DNA of 64,000 bases from Lunularia cruciata (GCA_948567375.1 OX419759.1:20862744-20926743), one strand, 5' to 3'. Counted from the first letter of the stretch, positions 46,034 to 57,145 are shown. A program made the numbers and translations. The notes: generated from the sequence alone by a model not told the origin.

Positions 46034-46891
46034 TCAACTCCACAATAGAACATCCAAGGTGGATGGAACAATCCCACTCGTACTCCAAATCTGAGTGATC
46101 TCCTCTGGTACTGGAGTATCCTCTGCACGGGTGTTCCCCTCCAACAAGTCACCATGCCAAGTAATTGCACCATTGAAAGCTAAAACTGATGCTGCCATGG
46201 TCCCGAACTGTAGTGAGCCAAGATTGCCACTATTGAAGCGTACTGGTAGGCGACATACCCATCCCTTACCAGACTGCCAACCTGGTCTATAGGAGGTTGT
46301 CTCCTCCCAATAGTCAATGCTGAAACCCATGGGGTATAACACTACTCTCCCAACTAGCACATCATATGACTTAGCTATTATCGCAATAGCCTGAGCTCTC
46401 ACCACCGAGCTATTAGTCGGATGGCCAGGCTGAACCTGGACAACAAGCTCCCCACATGTGATATGCCGTGTCAAACCACCACCTAGAGATGTTTGGATCT
46501 GAAATGGACACCTCTCCATATCGGTCTTTCGTAACTCTAGACCGACAATTGCAACTTTCCCCAACATAAGGGCTTGCGCACCAAAGTCTAATAAGACTCT
46601 ATGTGGTGTATAAACCTTCCTTGACGGTCCCACCAAATGGAAAATCCCCCTTTGGTTATCCAATAGGACAACATTAGGTGTGAACCGTGCTCTCTCAAAG
46701 GCCGGTCTAGTTGGCAACTCCTCCAATCTAGCCATTCTTGCCTGCCATAAACCACTGGTCGCCTGAACGGATCCCATGCTCCTCAACCAAGTCAGCTCCA
46801 CTATCAACCACATCTGCTCTAATAGTAGGAACCGCATCATCCCTACTCTCACACAGCATGGCAGCCAACTGGAACACCGGTGTTGGGTCAA
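46034..46891 (-). pseudogene. gypsy-3 protease region, long open frame
   Basis: A 285-codon open frame. It contains a retropepsin-like fold signature: RVLLDFGAQALMLGK (active-site D-[ST]-G appears as D-F-G, so the conserved serine or threonine is changed), then GLELRKTDMERCPFQIQTS and later YDVLVGRVVLYPMGFSIDYW, similar in layout to plant gypsy proteases that end in an ILGxxxL-type strand. Upstream it continues from Gag. The altered active site suggests it is inactive although the frame is open. Confidence 0.65.
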
Positions 46892-47117
46892 CTCCTAATG
46901 TAAACATGTCACTGGCCAAAAACAAAGGATGCTGCATAATCAGCTAAGCCGCCCCCAACATCATACTAGACTCAGTCTGTGTAGTAGTAGGTGATTGACT
47001 AGCAAGTAGTCCATCATGCACTCTTTTACCACCTACCACACCTGCACTGGGACGTCTAAGAGCCATGGATGTTGTCTGCAATGCCTCAAATAGTGTGAAA
47101 GACTAGGGAAGTCTGAC

Positions 47118-47910
47118 CTATCTCCCAACCTCTCCTCTCTGTGGGTCCAACTCCACTGATGCTCCTCTAGGCTCTGGAGCACATACTGCACTCCTAGTCA
47201 CTGCTGCAGATGCATCCACCTGTGCTGCTCTGCACATGAAGTCCAAAACATCTCTATCACCAGCATATGAGGTGGAAGCCTCAACACCCGAATCTGATCT
47301 CCTTTGAGCAATGGCCATATTAGCTAATCTCTGCTCCAATTGCTCAATCCGAGTAGCCATAGTTGTATCATAAGTAAGGGCAGGTACTGCACCCCTACTA
47401 GGTGTAGATCCTCTACCACCACCTCTACCACCTCGTCCTCCATGAATTGGAGCTCCTCTACTACTTGCCATAGTAGCCCTACCACTCCGTAACTCCGAGT
47501 GTAGGTCAAAACATTGGTCACTAGTGTGACCAAATCTATGGCAATGCTCACACTACCTCTATGTTGGCTATGATGCACCCAAGGTATCAGGTACTGTACT
47601 CCTAGATGAAGTCATCCAACTCAATAGTACCCACTGTACCAGAGTAATGCTTAGGGCCTTTGGAGGCCCCATAAATCTCGTCCTTGTCCCACAACAACAG
47701 TGTGGACACACCAAGTGCACTCTCAATTAAATCAACTCTTGTGTCAAAGTCCAACTCATAGTCAATCTTCTCCCTCATTGGACCTGAGATACAAGCTGAT
47801 ACCAAGTACCACTCCGAGTAACCCTCTATGTATTGCAGGGCTATCTCTTTTGGAATCCCCAAAGAACTCTGTCGTGACAAAGTAACTGCAATTGCAAACT
47901 GCAACAACAA
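47118..47910 (-). pseudogene. gypsy-3 gag, C-terminal part with zinc knuckle and RGG box
   Basis: Begins within a Gag helix region (GIPKEIALQYIEGYSEWYLV, 47850-47790) and continues MREKIDYELDFDTRVDLIES. A frameshift later comes a canonical zinc knuckle, CEHCHRFGHTSDQC (about 47500-47560, CX2CX4HX4C), then an arginine-glycine-rich stretch (GGRGGRGGGRG, about 47410-47440) and a short coiled segment (ATRIEQLEQRLANMAIAQRR). The N-terminal half of Gag has been deleted together with the end of the LTR. Confidence 0.75.
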
Positions 47911-47935
47911 ACCGGAACCACTAACAACTCATTGA

Positions 47936-48293
47936 TTACAGTCAAGCCACACCCACTCTAGCTAAGAGAATCCAGGTGACGCTCGCTGGCCTCTGTCCAC
48001 CATAGCTAGGAACTCGAAGGCTCAACATCAAAGAAGTGAGCTCTCTGGTGCACTTTGAAAGTATACCCCTGGACTCGAGCTAGGTCTGAAACCCTAATGG
48101 TCCCACTGATTGCACACTCGACGGTGCAAATGGTGCAAAGTGACAGTGGGCCCCACCGTGAAGTCAGGACTCCGAACACAAAATCTGACCGTCAGAAAGT
48201 AGTCACTGAGGAACTGCTCAAATAACTCTAACTACTAATACTGCAACTTCAATGTCTGAGAAATCTAGATGCGACATTACAAATGGCGTGACA
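47936..48293 (-). repeat. gypsy-3 5' LTR, truncated
   Basis: Sense start TGTCACGCCATTTG at 48293. It matches 40843-41183 closely over about 350 bases and stops at the same residue where the deletion joins it to gag. The outer 110-base block of the 3' LTR has no counterpart here. Confidence 0.8.
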
Positions 48294-50211
48294 CACCATG
48301 CATGTTTTAATATGCTATGCTTTTCTTTAGCTTCTATAGATGTTGTCTTCATTTGGCATTATTAATTCATGATATCCATCACAATAGATGCAATAAGTTG
48401 CAATAAAAGGTCTAGATTTGAAAAATCTTTGGAGATCTTCATTCGTTTCCTTTATTCAACCTAACCTTTTCTTTCTTGCTCTCTAGATTAGAATCAGTTC
48501 AAAATTCACGAAGTAAAAAAATGGTGATTCACTCTTCTCTTTTACTTAGTTATTAGGTACGATTTATAAAAAGCAAAAATTAATAATCTACTTGGGTTGT
48601 TCCAAATTGAGGTTAATTTGGAACAACCCACATTCTCATTCTATCTAGTTGAACTTCTCCTTGCATACTAATTCTCCTCTAGTTCTCCCTTTGCTAGATC
48701 ACCGTTCACAATGGAATGATTATCTTATATTCAAGGCCCATATTTAACATTGTAATGGTGAAATGTTTGTTAAGCTTTCTACATACATGGTACATTATAA
48801 GCTAAGTTAGAATTGCTCTGGTTCATCTAAATTATACAAAATCTGAGCTTAACGATATGAAATCATCCATAATTATTCGTTTGCTTTAAATTAATTGGAG
48901 TTTTTGAAAAAGGGCCAAGTACCATACCATTATATTTAAGAGCTCTTCAAATCCACATTCGCGTGCAAGGGAGGGAGAATGAGAACCACCAATGTAAATT
49001 CCATAGCAGAGTATATAATTGGAATGCATAAATTCAGTTAATTATAAATTTAATCAAGAAGAAAGGATATATCAGAAAGAAAAGGAGAAATGGACGGAGT
49101 AGAGAAAAGTCTTCAGTGCTAAATCCAATAAGAAAACGAGTTAATTCGAAATTAATTTGAACTTTAAAGATATTGTTGATTAATATAGGATGTCCTCTTT
49201 TGATGCCATGTATGTTGAAGTATTAATCATATTAACCAATAATACTAATCCTCCGATAAATATAGACAAAAATGTGTAATTGCTCCTAACAAAATCCACG
49301 CCATAAAACTAAAACTTTTTATAGGTCTTTGTACTTTATTACCACCATCCTTTATGGGTATCCGGAGGAAGGTTTGCGTATGTGACCCATCTACATCTAC
49401 CCATTCCGTAATACTCATATTATTTGGAATTAAAACTGCCTAAAGTAGTGATCTTGTTTTTCTAGTGCTTCCCGTTGCACTTATGAAATTTCAAATGCTC
49501 AAATTGGGTAATTTCCCACACTGCATGCAGCATTACGAGGAGAAGCCCATTGATGGATTCCAAACACACAAATTTGCGTTCAAGCACCCGACTCCTTGAC
49601 GTGGAAACAACTTTCTAAGATACTTATCTTTCCATTCACTTTGCGTTTACCATTTCTTGTAGTGCTGAAGAGTTCACATTCCAACGAAACTCGACCATCA
49701 GTCAGTAGTTATCAACCCCCTGATCTTTCATGGTGATGAGATCTACAACTGAATGAAGTGGGCTTTGACGCTGATATATGTTTGATTTACCTAATCAGCA
49801 CATTTGGTGCAAGATCCTTTGCCTTGATTAGTCGTGGAAATTACCAAAAATCTCACATGTTATCCGTATAATTCCTGAGTGGACATGCTGCCATGGACTG
49901 TAAGATGAAATATGGAAACTGCTCTTTCCAGAGTAGAATGTTAGTATAGGTCAATGTCGAGTGAGCGGATCAGGGATTGCGCAAAAAAGATTTGAGTTTT
50001 GCGAAACAAATGCATGTCACAAATGGGTGACGTAGGATAAGCATTCAAGAAGCTTTGTGGTTACAGTAGTATGCTGTGAACTCTTTGTTTGACGGGCTTC
50101 AGTTACATTCACTCTGGCCTCAAACAGGAATTCGCCGACATAACGTGAGTCTGCATAGATCTTAAAGTAGAAGAACAACACATCTAAAATACTGTAAGGT
50201 GTTTTTCAAGT
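48294..50211. other. AT-rich, apparently low-copy DNA without a supported gene
   Basis: No long frame, no LTR-family match. Sequence character changes here: fewer TE traces and more TpA-rich unique-looking DNA, which lasts to the dehydrin genes. Confidence 0.5.
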
Positions 50212-50219
50212 TTTGTAAA

Positions 50220-50392
50220 GGGGATTGTTAAATCGGACCTGTTTTGTTAAAACGACCCACCCCGTACATTCTGATAATGTGCTCCAGTAATTCGCTTGTG
50301 AGAATTGGTTTGCTCGTTGACAGCCAATGGCGTGAGTAGGGGTACGGAAATGGGTCGTTTAATAAAGATGGGAAGTCGATTTAACAATCCCC
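50220..50392. mobile_element. Small hAT-type MITE, 173 bp
   Basis: Perfect 16-base terminal inverted repeats, GGGGATTGTTAAATCG at 50220-50235 and its complement at 50377-50392, with a second inverted block (AACGACCCA / TGGGTCGTT) further in. TTTGTAAA flanks both sides (50212-50219, 50393-50400), an exact 8-bp target duplication, the length made by hAT transposases. No coding capacity. Confidence 0.85.
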
Positions 50393-50400
50393 TTTGTAAA

Positions 50401-51187
50401 ACGAAAAAGCGAACTAGTCTAATTCCCTCTCACGTGTGCAGTTTATATGTACTGTGATTTCGGACTAAAGGTCCACAACTGTAGCGGACAACTGCCCCAC
50501 TGTAATCGATTGCAAACTGAACTGAAGTGTATTCAAGATCGTAACATGCTGCACATTAGCTTGGCACATCCGGTTGTGTTACAGAAGGCTTGAAGATCGT
50601 ATCTTACAACATAAGATTTTCACGCATTTGACGTTACTCGACTCTGGGCTACCTTATATCCTTCACGGTCCAACAATATGAACGCAATGTGCACACAGTT
50701 GTGCCGCGATGAGCATGGCTAATGTCCATATCTTCATGTTCGAGAAAACAGAGTATACAATGGGAAGAGAAGATAGAGCAATGTGGTACATTGTTCAGAT
50801 CGAATTCGTCCAGTTTCTGAATCGATTAAGCCAATTTATACGGCAAAGGAATTGAGCAATGTTGCACTTTCTGTATTGGAAGAGATAAGTTCCAGATGAT
50901 GACCAGAGCAAATGAGTTCGAGACATATAGTATAGCGTTTGGATTGAGATACTTGATATTTCTGACGCAACAGTAAAATTTTACGTACACATCAAAGAAA
51001 TGTAATAAACTGAGGGGACAGAGTCTTTGTCCAAATTGAAAGACGAATGTCCCGCTTTACAGGAGATGAAAATAACGGACAAGTTTTTTGATCAATAATA
51101 CACAATCTCTGGAACAGCTAAATCAATGCAGATGCAAAAGCATCACCCAAGGATGGTTTACATCAGAATATTACACATTCTTTCTGG
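50401..51187. other. Intergenic DNA upstream of the dehydrin-like gene's 3' end
   Basis: No supported gene. It lies downstream of the minus-strand gene at 51388-52488; the last part (about 51190-51240) matches 56995-57045 beside the second gene, so the duplication reaches to here. Confidence 0.5.
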
Positions 51188-51387
51188 ATAACTGAATGAT
51201 CTGTACATGGACATTTTTGGGCTGGCTGTGAGCTGCTGTTGTAGGCACTCATCTTATACGGCAAACTCTGGCAAAAATTACAAGAAACAATCACGGCAGG
51301 TAGACGACTTAATTCATTCTAGGCAATGGTCGATCCGAGATGAAGAATTATCTATGCACAAAATGTCCCGGCAATCTTCTCTTATAC

Positions 51388-52488
51388 TCAATAAGTACCG
51401 TGCTGGCCCGTTCCATACCCAGTTCCTGTCGTCGATGTCGTGTTATGACCATGACCAGGCATTAAAGTCTCCTTGATTTTCTCCCCCAAACTGGGCTTAT
51501 GTTGTCCATACTGAGTTCCAGTAGTGTGTCCACCAGTAGTTCCAGTGTATCCAGATGTATTATGAGTTCCTGGAGTAACTGCATCCTTAATCTTCTCTCC
51601 CATACCGGGTTCGTGTCCATACCCAGTACCATGAGTGCCAGTGCCGGCGTACCCAGTTCCATGAGTAGCATTGCTGTTGGGAGTCAGTGCATCCTTCAAC
51701 TTATCCACCATCCCAGGTTGATGGGACTGATGTCCATACCCAGTTCCAGTTGTACCATAAGTGTTGGTAGTCCCATAACCGGTGCCAGTAGTTCCAGTGT
51801 ATCCAGAAGTGTTGTGAGTCCCTGGAGTTACAGCATCCTTGATCCTCTCTCCCATTCCGGGCTCATTTCCGTATCCAGCACCATGGGTGTTGGTTCCATA
51901 TCCAGTGCCGGTACTACCAGCATGTCCAGTGTACCCAGGAGTGTTGTGGTGCCCCGGAGTCACTGCATCCTTGATCTTCTCTCCCATACCAGGTTCATGT
52001 GCGTAACCAGCACCCTGAGTACCGTGAGTGTTGGTCCCATATCCAGTGCCGGTAGTTCCAGTGTACCCAGACGTAGTGTGAGTTCCTGGAGTCACTGCAT
52101 CCTTGATCTGCTCTCCCACACCAGGTCCATGTGCGTAACCAGCACCGTGAGTACCGTGAGGGCCGGTCCCATATCCAGCGCCGGTAGTTCCAGTGTAGCC
52201 AGACGTTGTGTGAGTTCCTGGAGTCACTGCATCCTTGATCTTCTCTCCCATACCGGGCTCGTGTCCATACCCGGTGGTGGTTCCATGGGTTCCGGTGCCA
52301 GTCATTCCTGTGGTTCCATGGGTTCCATGAGTACCAGTCAGTCCAGTTGTTGTTCCGTGAGTTCCAGTTGTGGTGGCAGAATGGTGATCGCTTCCGGTCA
52401 GCTTGTCCTTCACCACTGCAACCTTCTCCTTCACCTTCTCAGTCATTGTGGGCTTGTGGCCTGCGGGGAACTGTTGGTGGGACGCCAT
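51388..52488 (-). CDS. Dehydrin-like LEA protein, long copy (366 aa)
   Basis: Intronless gene for a glycine-, threonine- and histidine-rich, highly repetitive protein without Cys or Trp, expected to be disordered and stress-protective. The N-terminus (MASHQQFPAGHKPTMTEK, then VKEKVAVVKDKLTG) is followed by seven K-segment-like motifs of the form HEPGMGEKIKDAVTPG, separated by T/G/Y/H-rich spacers (SGYTGTTGTGYG, THGT). The motif resembles the dehydrin K-segment (x-K-x-G-x-x-[DE]KIK-x-K-x-PG) but with D-A-V-T in place of the usual basic end; the last is HKPSLGEKIKETLMPG. K-segments form amphipathic helices on membranes and client proteins. Start at the ATG at 52488 because its context is identical in the second copy. 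The opposite strand is also open (51499-52623), a consequence of the repeat composition. No Y-segment or Ser tract. Dehydrin is the best family name; a related LEA group is possible. Confidence 0.8.
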   Translation of the reverse strand: MASHQQFPAGHKPTMTEKVKEKVAVVKDKLTGSDHHSATTTGTHGTTTGLTGTHGTHGTTGMTGTGTHGTTTGYGHEPGMGEKIKDAVTPGTHTTSGYTGTTGAGYGTGPHGTHGAGYAHGPGVGEQIKDAVTPGTHTTSGYTGTTGTGYGTNTHGTQGAGYAHEPGMGEKIKDAVTPGHHNTPGYTGHAGSTGTGYGTNTHGAGYGNEPGMGERIKDAVTPGTHNTSGYTGTTGTGYGTTNTYGTTGTGYGHQSHQPGMVDKLKDALTPNSNATHGTGYAGTGTHGTGYGHEPGMGEKIKDAVTPGTHNTSGYTGTTGGHTTGTQYGQHKPSLGEKIKETLMPGHGHNTTSTTGTGYGTGQHGTY

Positions 52489-52491
52489 CTT

Positions 52492-52610
52492 CTCGAAAGA
52501 AATCAGACTCGAATAAGCGCAAATACTCTCGATTACTCAGACAGAATGCTGCTCGAAAGAATTCAAACTCGAATAGGCGGAACCCTCGATTACTCAGAGA
52601 CAGAATGTTG
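52492..52610 (-). repeat. Tandem duplication in the 5' leader of the long dehydrin gene
   Basis: Units 52492-52551 and 52552-52610 (60 and 59 bases) share CTCGAAAGAA, CGAATA, CTCGATTACTCAGA and ACAGAATG. The second gene has only one unit. It lies between the start codon and the TATA-like element. Confidence 0.85.
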
Positions 52611-52702
52611 CTCCAACACTTGAATGAAATAGACTCAGTCACAGCAAATTTGATTGTCTTGTGGTATTGAATGGTTTCTGCTCGATTTGCAGCTCCAATC
52701 GG

Positions 52703-52710
52703 TTTATGTA
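52703..52710 (-). promoter_or_regulatory. Degenerate TATA of the long dehydrin gene
   Basis: TACATAAA on the minus strand, aligned with TATAAAA at 58336-58342 in the other gene by the conserved flanks (GGCATTC upstream, GGAGCTGCA downstream). It is the weaker of the two boxes. Confidence 0.5.
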
Positions 52711-52800
52711 CCAAGATGAATGCCAAGAGACGGGCAAGATCAATGATGTCGGTGTGTGCGATATTAACGCTGATTTGCATGCGACAATTAAGCGCCAATG

Positions 52801-52807
52801 ACGTGTC
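52801..52807 (-). promoter_or_regulatory. ABRE-like ACGTGTC element, long dehydrin gene
   Basis: ACGTGTC (plus strand) in AATGACGTGTCA, about 95 bases upstream of the TATA position. The same 12 bases occur upstream of the second gene at 58413-58424. ACGTGTC is a known ABRE-type core in seed and ABA-regulated plant promoters; control by ABA is inference. Confidence 0.6.
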
Positions 52808-53287
52808 AATTGAAGCGAATGAGCAGGTGACAAGCCGACTAAGTAATATCCATAGATTTGAGTCCCTGGATGACAAGTGTCTTCGCCTGACAAGAAGAAA
52901 GTGCTATTCCAGCTGAATGAAAGGAGTTGAATAAGTACAGTTATCCACTGTTGAATCAGCTGCAGCTTTTCGACGCGACAATTGAAAGTCAAGTATACTT
53001 GTGCAGATATGTGCGTAACCATGCCTCCAACTTGACAGATTTACTTAACTACACCCGCCTGCAACCCACAGACTCTTACGAATTCAAACAACACAGACCA
53101 TGAAGAAAAAATCCGTTTCATGATTAATACTCCTTCGTATGCAACATGTTAAAAATTGTTAGTATTGATGCCATTGATGTCCAAGTCTTTGGGAGTTAAC
53201 CAACTTCCTTGTGGGCTAAGCTTTGCACATTGCAAACCTCCATCCCAGCTACAAATGTTAATTCTTCTCATCATTCAAGGAGATTAG

Positions 53288-53370
53288 CAAAGAGAAAAGG
53301 TCACCGCGTACCAAACATCTCCATCAAGCCGCACGAAGAGGTAAAATGGGGTTAGGCCCTAAGAGTATCG
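53288..53370 (-). repeat. 3' tail fragment of the 59.5-kb non-LTR-like element
   Basis: On the minus strand it reads GGGCCTAACCCCATTTTACC, CGGCTTGATGG and CGCGGTGACCTTT, the same order as 60485-60585. A third copy is at 58731-58790. It sits about 0.8 kb upstream of the long dehydrin start codon. Confidence 0.65.
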
Positions 53371-54011
53371 ATACTAGAAATTTGCACTACCGCACTAAGA
53401 TAACGAGCTATGCAAGTGGTAAAATCTACCAACTACTGGAATATGGAACATCCGGATATAAACATCACTACTGTGATTACACTAGTGTTGATTGCACCAG
53501 ACAATAAGGAGCAGGAGATTCTAAATCAAATAGCTTCTACAGGCTTCCATCTACTGTACTTTAGTTTCCAACAAGATATGATTCAAAACGTGGGCCGTTA
53601 TGTAACCTGGGTGGTCAAATGAATCTGCAAATTCGATTAGCGTTTAAGTAGTAAATCTGCCAACGTAGGGTGTGGTTAAGTCTAAATCTGTACGATTCTA
53701 TCATGAGCGTCGTGCGACAATGTTCACGAATTGGATCTGGCCATTTGGCTACGTACAATAGATTATAACCTGGAAACGACGTGGTTGTCACATGGGAAGT
53801 AGGAAAGGAAGTTGCCCTGTCCAGTAGCGGTTCTCATTGAAATTGTGTGTTTTCACTTGTGTAGATGACAGCGTCACTACGCATAGAGACCACCGAGCAA
53901 ATTGGATTCGAGTCCAAACTGGCTGTTGAAGAGTCTCTGTAGCAAGGAATATATGATTTCCTTAACTTCAAGATGTTGTAACTGGCTGACACCAAAGAGC
54001 TGGGAGTTGCT
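53371..54011. other. No supported gene
   Basis: A 70-codon frame at 53410-53622 has no recognisable match. Nothing else seen. Confidence 0.4.
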
Positions 54012-54955
54012 AAAATCTATGCAGGAACATGCAGATGGACATGACTTGCGTACCTGCCTCGATGGAACTTTCAACTTGTTCAAGTTGTCACCGCTTAAAT
54101 TTACTGGAGATTGGCTACGGCAGCATGCAGTTACGATAATACTGTTTGTTTCTGAATCACCAAGGTAGAGAACACTATTTCCAAATGGGATTTTTCATAT
54201 AAAGGCATGATTTTGAAAGATATTACAGATAAGGGTATGATTTGAAAGTAATTTCACACAGATGTATGATTTTGTGAAATAATAGCAGATCAGGGCATAT
54301 TTGCAACGTTGCATTTAACAATGATCTTAGACGCATCAAATCCCTGTCATTCGACTCCGCTGTCCCTCCCTTCCTTACCTTACCATTCCTCCCTACCCGG
54401 CACTTGAAAAGATACAACACCCAGCTCAATAACAAAAAGGGATCGGTAAAATCTATGCAGGAACATGCAGTTGTACATGACTTGTGTACCTGCCTCGATG
54501 GAACTTTCAACTTGTTCAAGTTGTCACCCCTTAAATTTACAGGAGATTGGCTACGGCAGCATGCAGTTACGATCATACGGTTTGTTTCTGAATCACCAAG
54601 GTAGAGAACACTATTTCCAAACGGGAATTTTCATATAAGGGCATGATATAAGGACACTTGAAAAATACAACACCCAGTTCAATAACGAAAAGGGATCGCC
54701 GAAGTACCGGTCTTCTTTCAAACGCTCCCCTTCCGAGCCCAACGTTCAGGACATACTTCCCAACTTGGGATTCTTTGTTTTCAATCCATGGTTTGTTTTC
54801 ACGTTAACTACATTCCCACAAGACAAACAAACTCGAATCACTCACCACAAGAAATGTAACGTACGAATACGAATACGCCCTGATTTGCTATTATTTCACA
54901 AAATCATGCCCCAATTGGAAATTACCTCCAAATCATGCCCTTATATGAAAATTCA
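54012..54955. repeat. Tandem duplication with inverted-repeat ends
   Basis: Block 54012-54448 is repeated at 54449-54955 (AAATCTATGCAGGAACATGC, CTCGATGGAACTTTCAACTT, GTAGAGAACACTATTTCCAAA in both). The second block has an internal deletion (54210-54404 of block 1 absent) but extends further. Inverted motif TTTTCATATAAAGGCATGAT (54187) / complement (about 54930-54950) with TTCCAAATG and TTCCAGATG outside looks like a Mutator-type insertion with 9-bp duplications, one mismatch. Both blocks carry the same open stretch, CLDGTFNLFKLSPLKFTGDW to VSESP, ending at AAG/GTAGAG, a good splice-donor context. Whether it is an exon is unknown. Confidence 0.55.
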
Positions 54956-55925
54956 CGCTTTCCAGATGTGGAGTTTAGAGGATCAATATTTAGTATGAAA
55001 GTTTTCTGTTGTTTACTTGGTCGTCATCGCACTAGAACTTCCAGTTCCAGTAAGTAAAATACATGTCAAGTCTAAACATTTAATGGTTGTTGTTAGAACA
55101 AGCGATCAAAGATCTTGGAAGTAGACTCATCACGATGCAATGGCTTTATTTAAAGGTGAGAGTACACTACATTCGAGTCCCAACATCCTGTTCGCTTGAT
55201 ACGAGGAGAATCCATTGGATCTCATAAGATGGCCCTCAGAGTTTTACATAATATGCCCTAGGTCCCCTCTAAATTGATCTGATCATGTGGCATTTAGGCT
55301 CAGCTTCGTCTTCTAAACCAACCTCGGAGGTACTCCAAGAAATGGTACATGACACCTCAACGAACAATATGAGCTCCCACCACCTTGCGTGAAGAATAAG
55401 GTGATGTTTTCCATTTCCTTCCTTGTAAGTCCTTAATCCATATATAGGAATAGGGACATTGAGTTTTACACTGTCTATAGTGAACATAAACGATGTCACT
55501 TATATCAGAATATTAATCTTTGGGTAGATTCATTTCTGCGTATTAGAAGTTGAAATACCAGCCAGTTTAACCGCTCCATCAGTTCTAGTCAACTTGGCTT
55601 ACCGCAGGCTTATGCGTGCATGGCTCGCGTTTGCTTACAATCTAAAACGAATAAGAGATAATTGAACATGTCGCATATTACAATAACGTTCTTCATTCAT
55701 TCCTCCTGTGTTAAAGATAAGGTACAGAGCGTACCGGTTTGGGCGTGAAATTAAGGTCTCTTACTGTTGGACACAAATAGGCAGATTGAAGTCAAGGTCT
55801 ATCGTACTTCGTTTTAAAGCAAGGTTAACCTGTTTAAGTACAAGATTTTCTTAGGAAGTGAGGTTATGCGCATTATCTTTTGCAATGAAGTAGTAAATAA
55901 ACTCTATATCTATAGCAAATTACTC
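54956..55925. other. No supported gene
   Basis: Nothing recognisable; a 76-codon minus frame at 55269-55499 is probably chance. Confidence 0.4.
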
Positions 55926-55928
55926 AGC

Positions 55929-56240
55929 GCAATCCATCCGATCGAAGAAGAATGTTCACGAGAGGTTCACAAGAGGTTGATCCATTCGATCGGAATAGAA
56001 CGTTCACAAGAGTTTTCGTATTGCAATACGCATTGAACATTAATCTATCCGCAAGCAATGAAGCGTCATAAAATGAAAAGTCTGGGCTTTAATCCATCCG
56101 ATCGAAGGAGAACGTTCACAAGAGGTTGATCAATTCGATCGAAAGAGAAGGTTCACAAGAATTATCGTGCAACATTAGCATTGAACATTACTTTATCCAC
56201 AAGGGACGAAACTTCATTAGATAAAAGTCTGGGTGTTGGA
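55929..56240. repeat. Tandem repeat, two units of about 160 bp
   Basis: Units begin AATCCATCCGATCGAAG at 55931 and 56092 and contain CGTTCACAAGAG, TTGATC-ATTCGATCG, GCATTGAACATTA and AAAAGTCTGGG in the same order. Confidence 0.8.
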
Positions 56241-56267
56241 ATCTGCACGATGTTCTATCTCATGTCT

Positions 56268-56530
56268 ACCTATGTGCTGAGATACTCGTCAAACAAAGTT
56301 AGTTGAGCATAGCAGATTTTCATTGATGAACCGAGTAGATAAAATGCACAATGAAAAGACGAGAATGGCTATGTGCCGAGATACTCATCCAGCAAACTTA
56401 ATCGAGCAGAGAAAATTTTCACTGAAGAGCCCAGCAGATAAAATGCACAATGAAAAGACGAGAACATTCAAATGGAGAAAGTTTTAATTCGAGAGCCGAG
56501 CATATAAAGTGCTAGTGAAAAGACGAGAAT
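56268..56530. repeat. Tandem repeat, two units of about 99 bp plus a partial third
   Basis: Units begin TATGTGC-GAGATACTC at about 56270 and 56369, each ending GATAAAATGCACAATGAAAA-GACGAGAA. A shorter third ends at 56530. Confidence 0.8.
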
Positions 56531-57145
56531 ACTCAAATAATCAGGTTCATATTCCGGTATTTCAACAGGGGGAGCCTAGAACCTATGCAACCTACAGAGA
56601 GCAATGGAAAGGAGCATTGGCCAGACCAGAGAACAGCCGATAGCTATCTTGATCTGAGCAAAGCAAAGGAAGAGAAGTAGAGGAGGGACTAGGATCCTGC
56701 AAAATAAATTGAGATGACAGAGCACATTTACATACTACAGGAGTAAAAACTGGAATCTAAACCCACAACAACAACGAATGTTTTTCATGTACTTGATCCA
56801 GCGTGCACACCAGGTAAGTTTGAAGAATAAATCACTTTAATGACGGAACTATTTGCGGAGCTAAATACAATAACAATGCATTTCATGTCAACATCGGATA
56901 GTAAAGAGATTTGTGCTTCAAAATCGACATAGTTGTGTGAATGCAGACAGAAAAGGCCAGAAAGCATAGGTTTGATCGAGAGTATATAAATTTCTCACTG
57001 AATGATCTGTACAATATCATGATATTTGTGGGCTGTAAGGTATAGACAACGACTCCTGGTCCATCTCGCCCGCAGACATTCTACCTTAATTTTCTCGTGC
57101 TTCTAGATACAAATCGTGAGTGTTCGAAGCAAGAGAATCTCTGCT

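Larger units (their letters stand above)
40632..48293 (-). mobile_element. gypsy-3: Ty3/gypsy element with a PHD finger, 5' end deleted
   Basis: Minus-strand element: gag (47910-47118), protease (46891-46034), RT (about 44300-43524), RNase H (43509-42900), integrase (42890-42277), a PHD-type finger (41762-41463), a polypurine tract at about 41296-41305, and LTR material on both sides. The direct repeat 47936-48293 / about 40843-41183 is the common part of the two LTRs. The 5' LTR runs straight into the middle of gag, so a deletion removed the LTR-gag junction and the primer-binding site. It is unrelated in sequence to gypsy-0/1/2 and H. Stops and frameshifts are fewer than in those, suggesting a younger or slower-decaying copy. 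Confidence 0.88.

Noticed and set aside
51499-52623. 374-codon open frame on the plus strand opposite the long dehydrin gene
   Set aside because: It is serine- and valine-rich nonsense created by the repeat codons of the minus-strand gene; a similar shadow appears opposite the short gene (57441-58001). The minus frame has the conserved ATG, TATA and promoter.
54012-54605. Faint resemblance of the end of the repeated frame (VSESPR) to the active-site motif of ribosome-inactivating proteins
   Set aside because: Two key positions differ, nothing else of that domain is present, and the stretch ends at a possible splice donor. Not enough to call it.
55929-56530. CRISPR-like array
   Set aside because: Units are adjacent without unique spacers, and the DNA is plant nuclear; these are ordinary tandem repeats.
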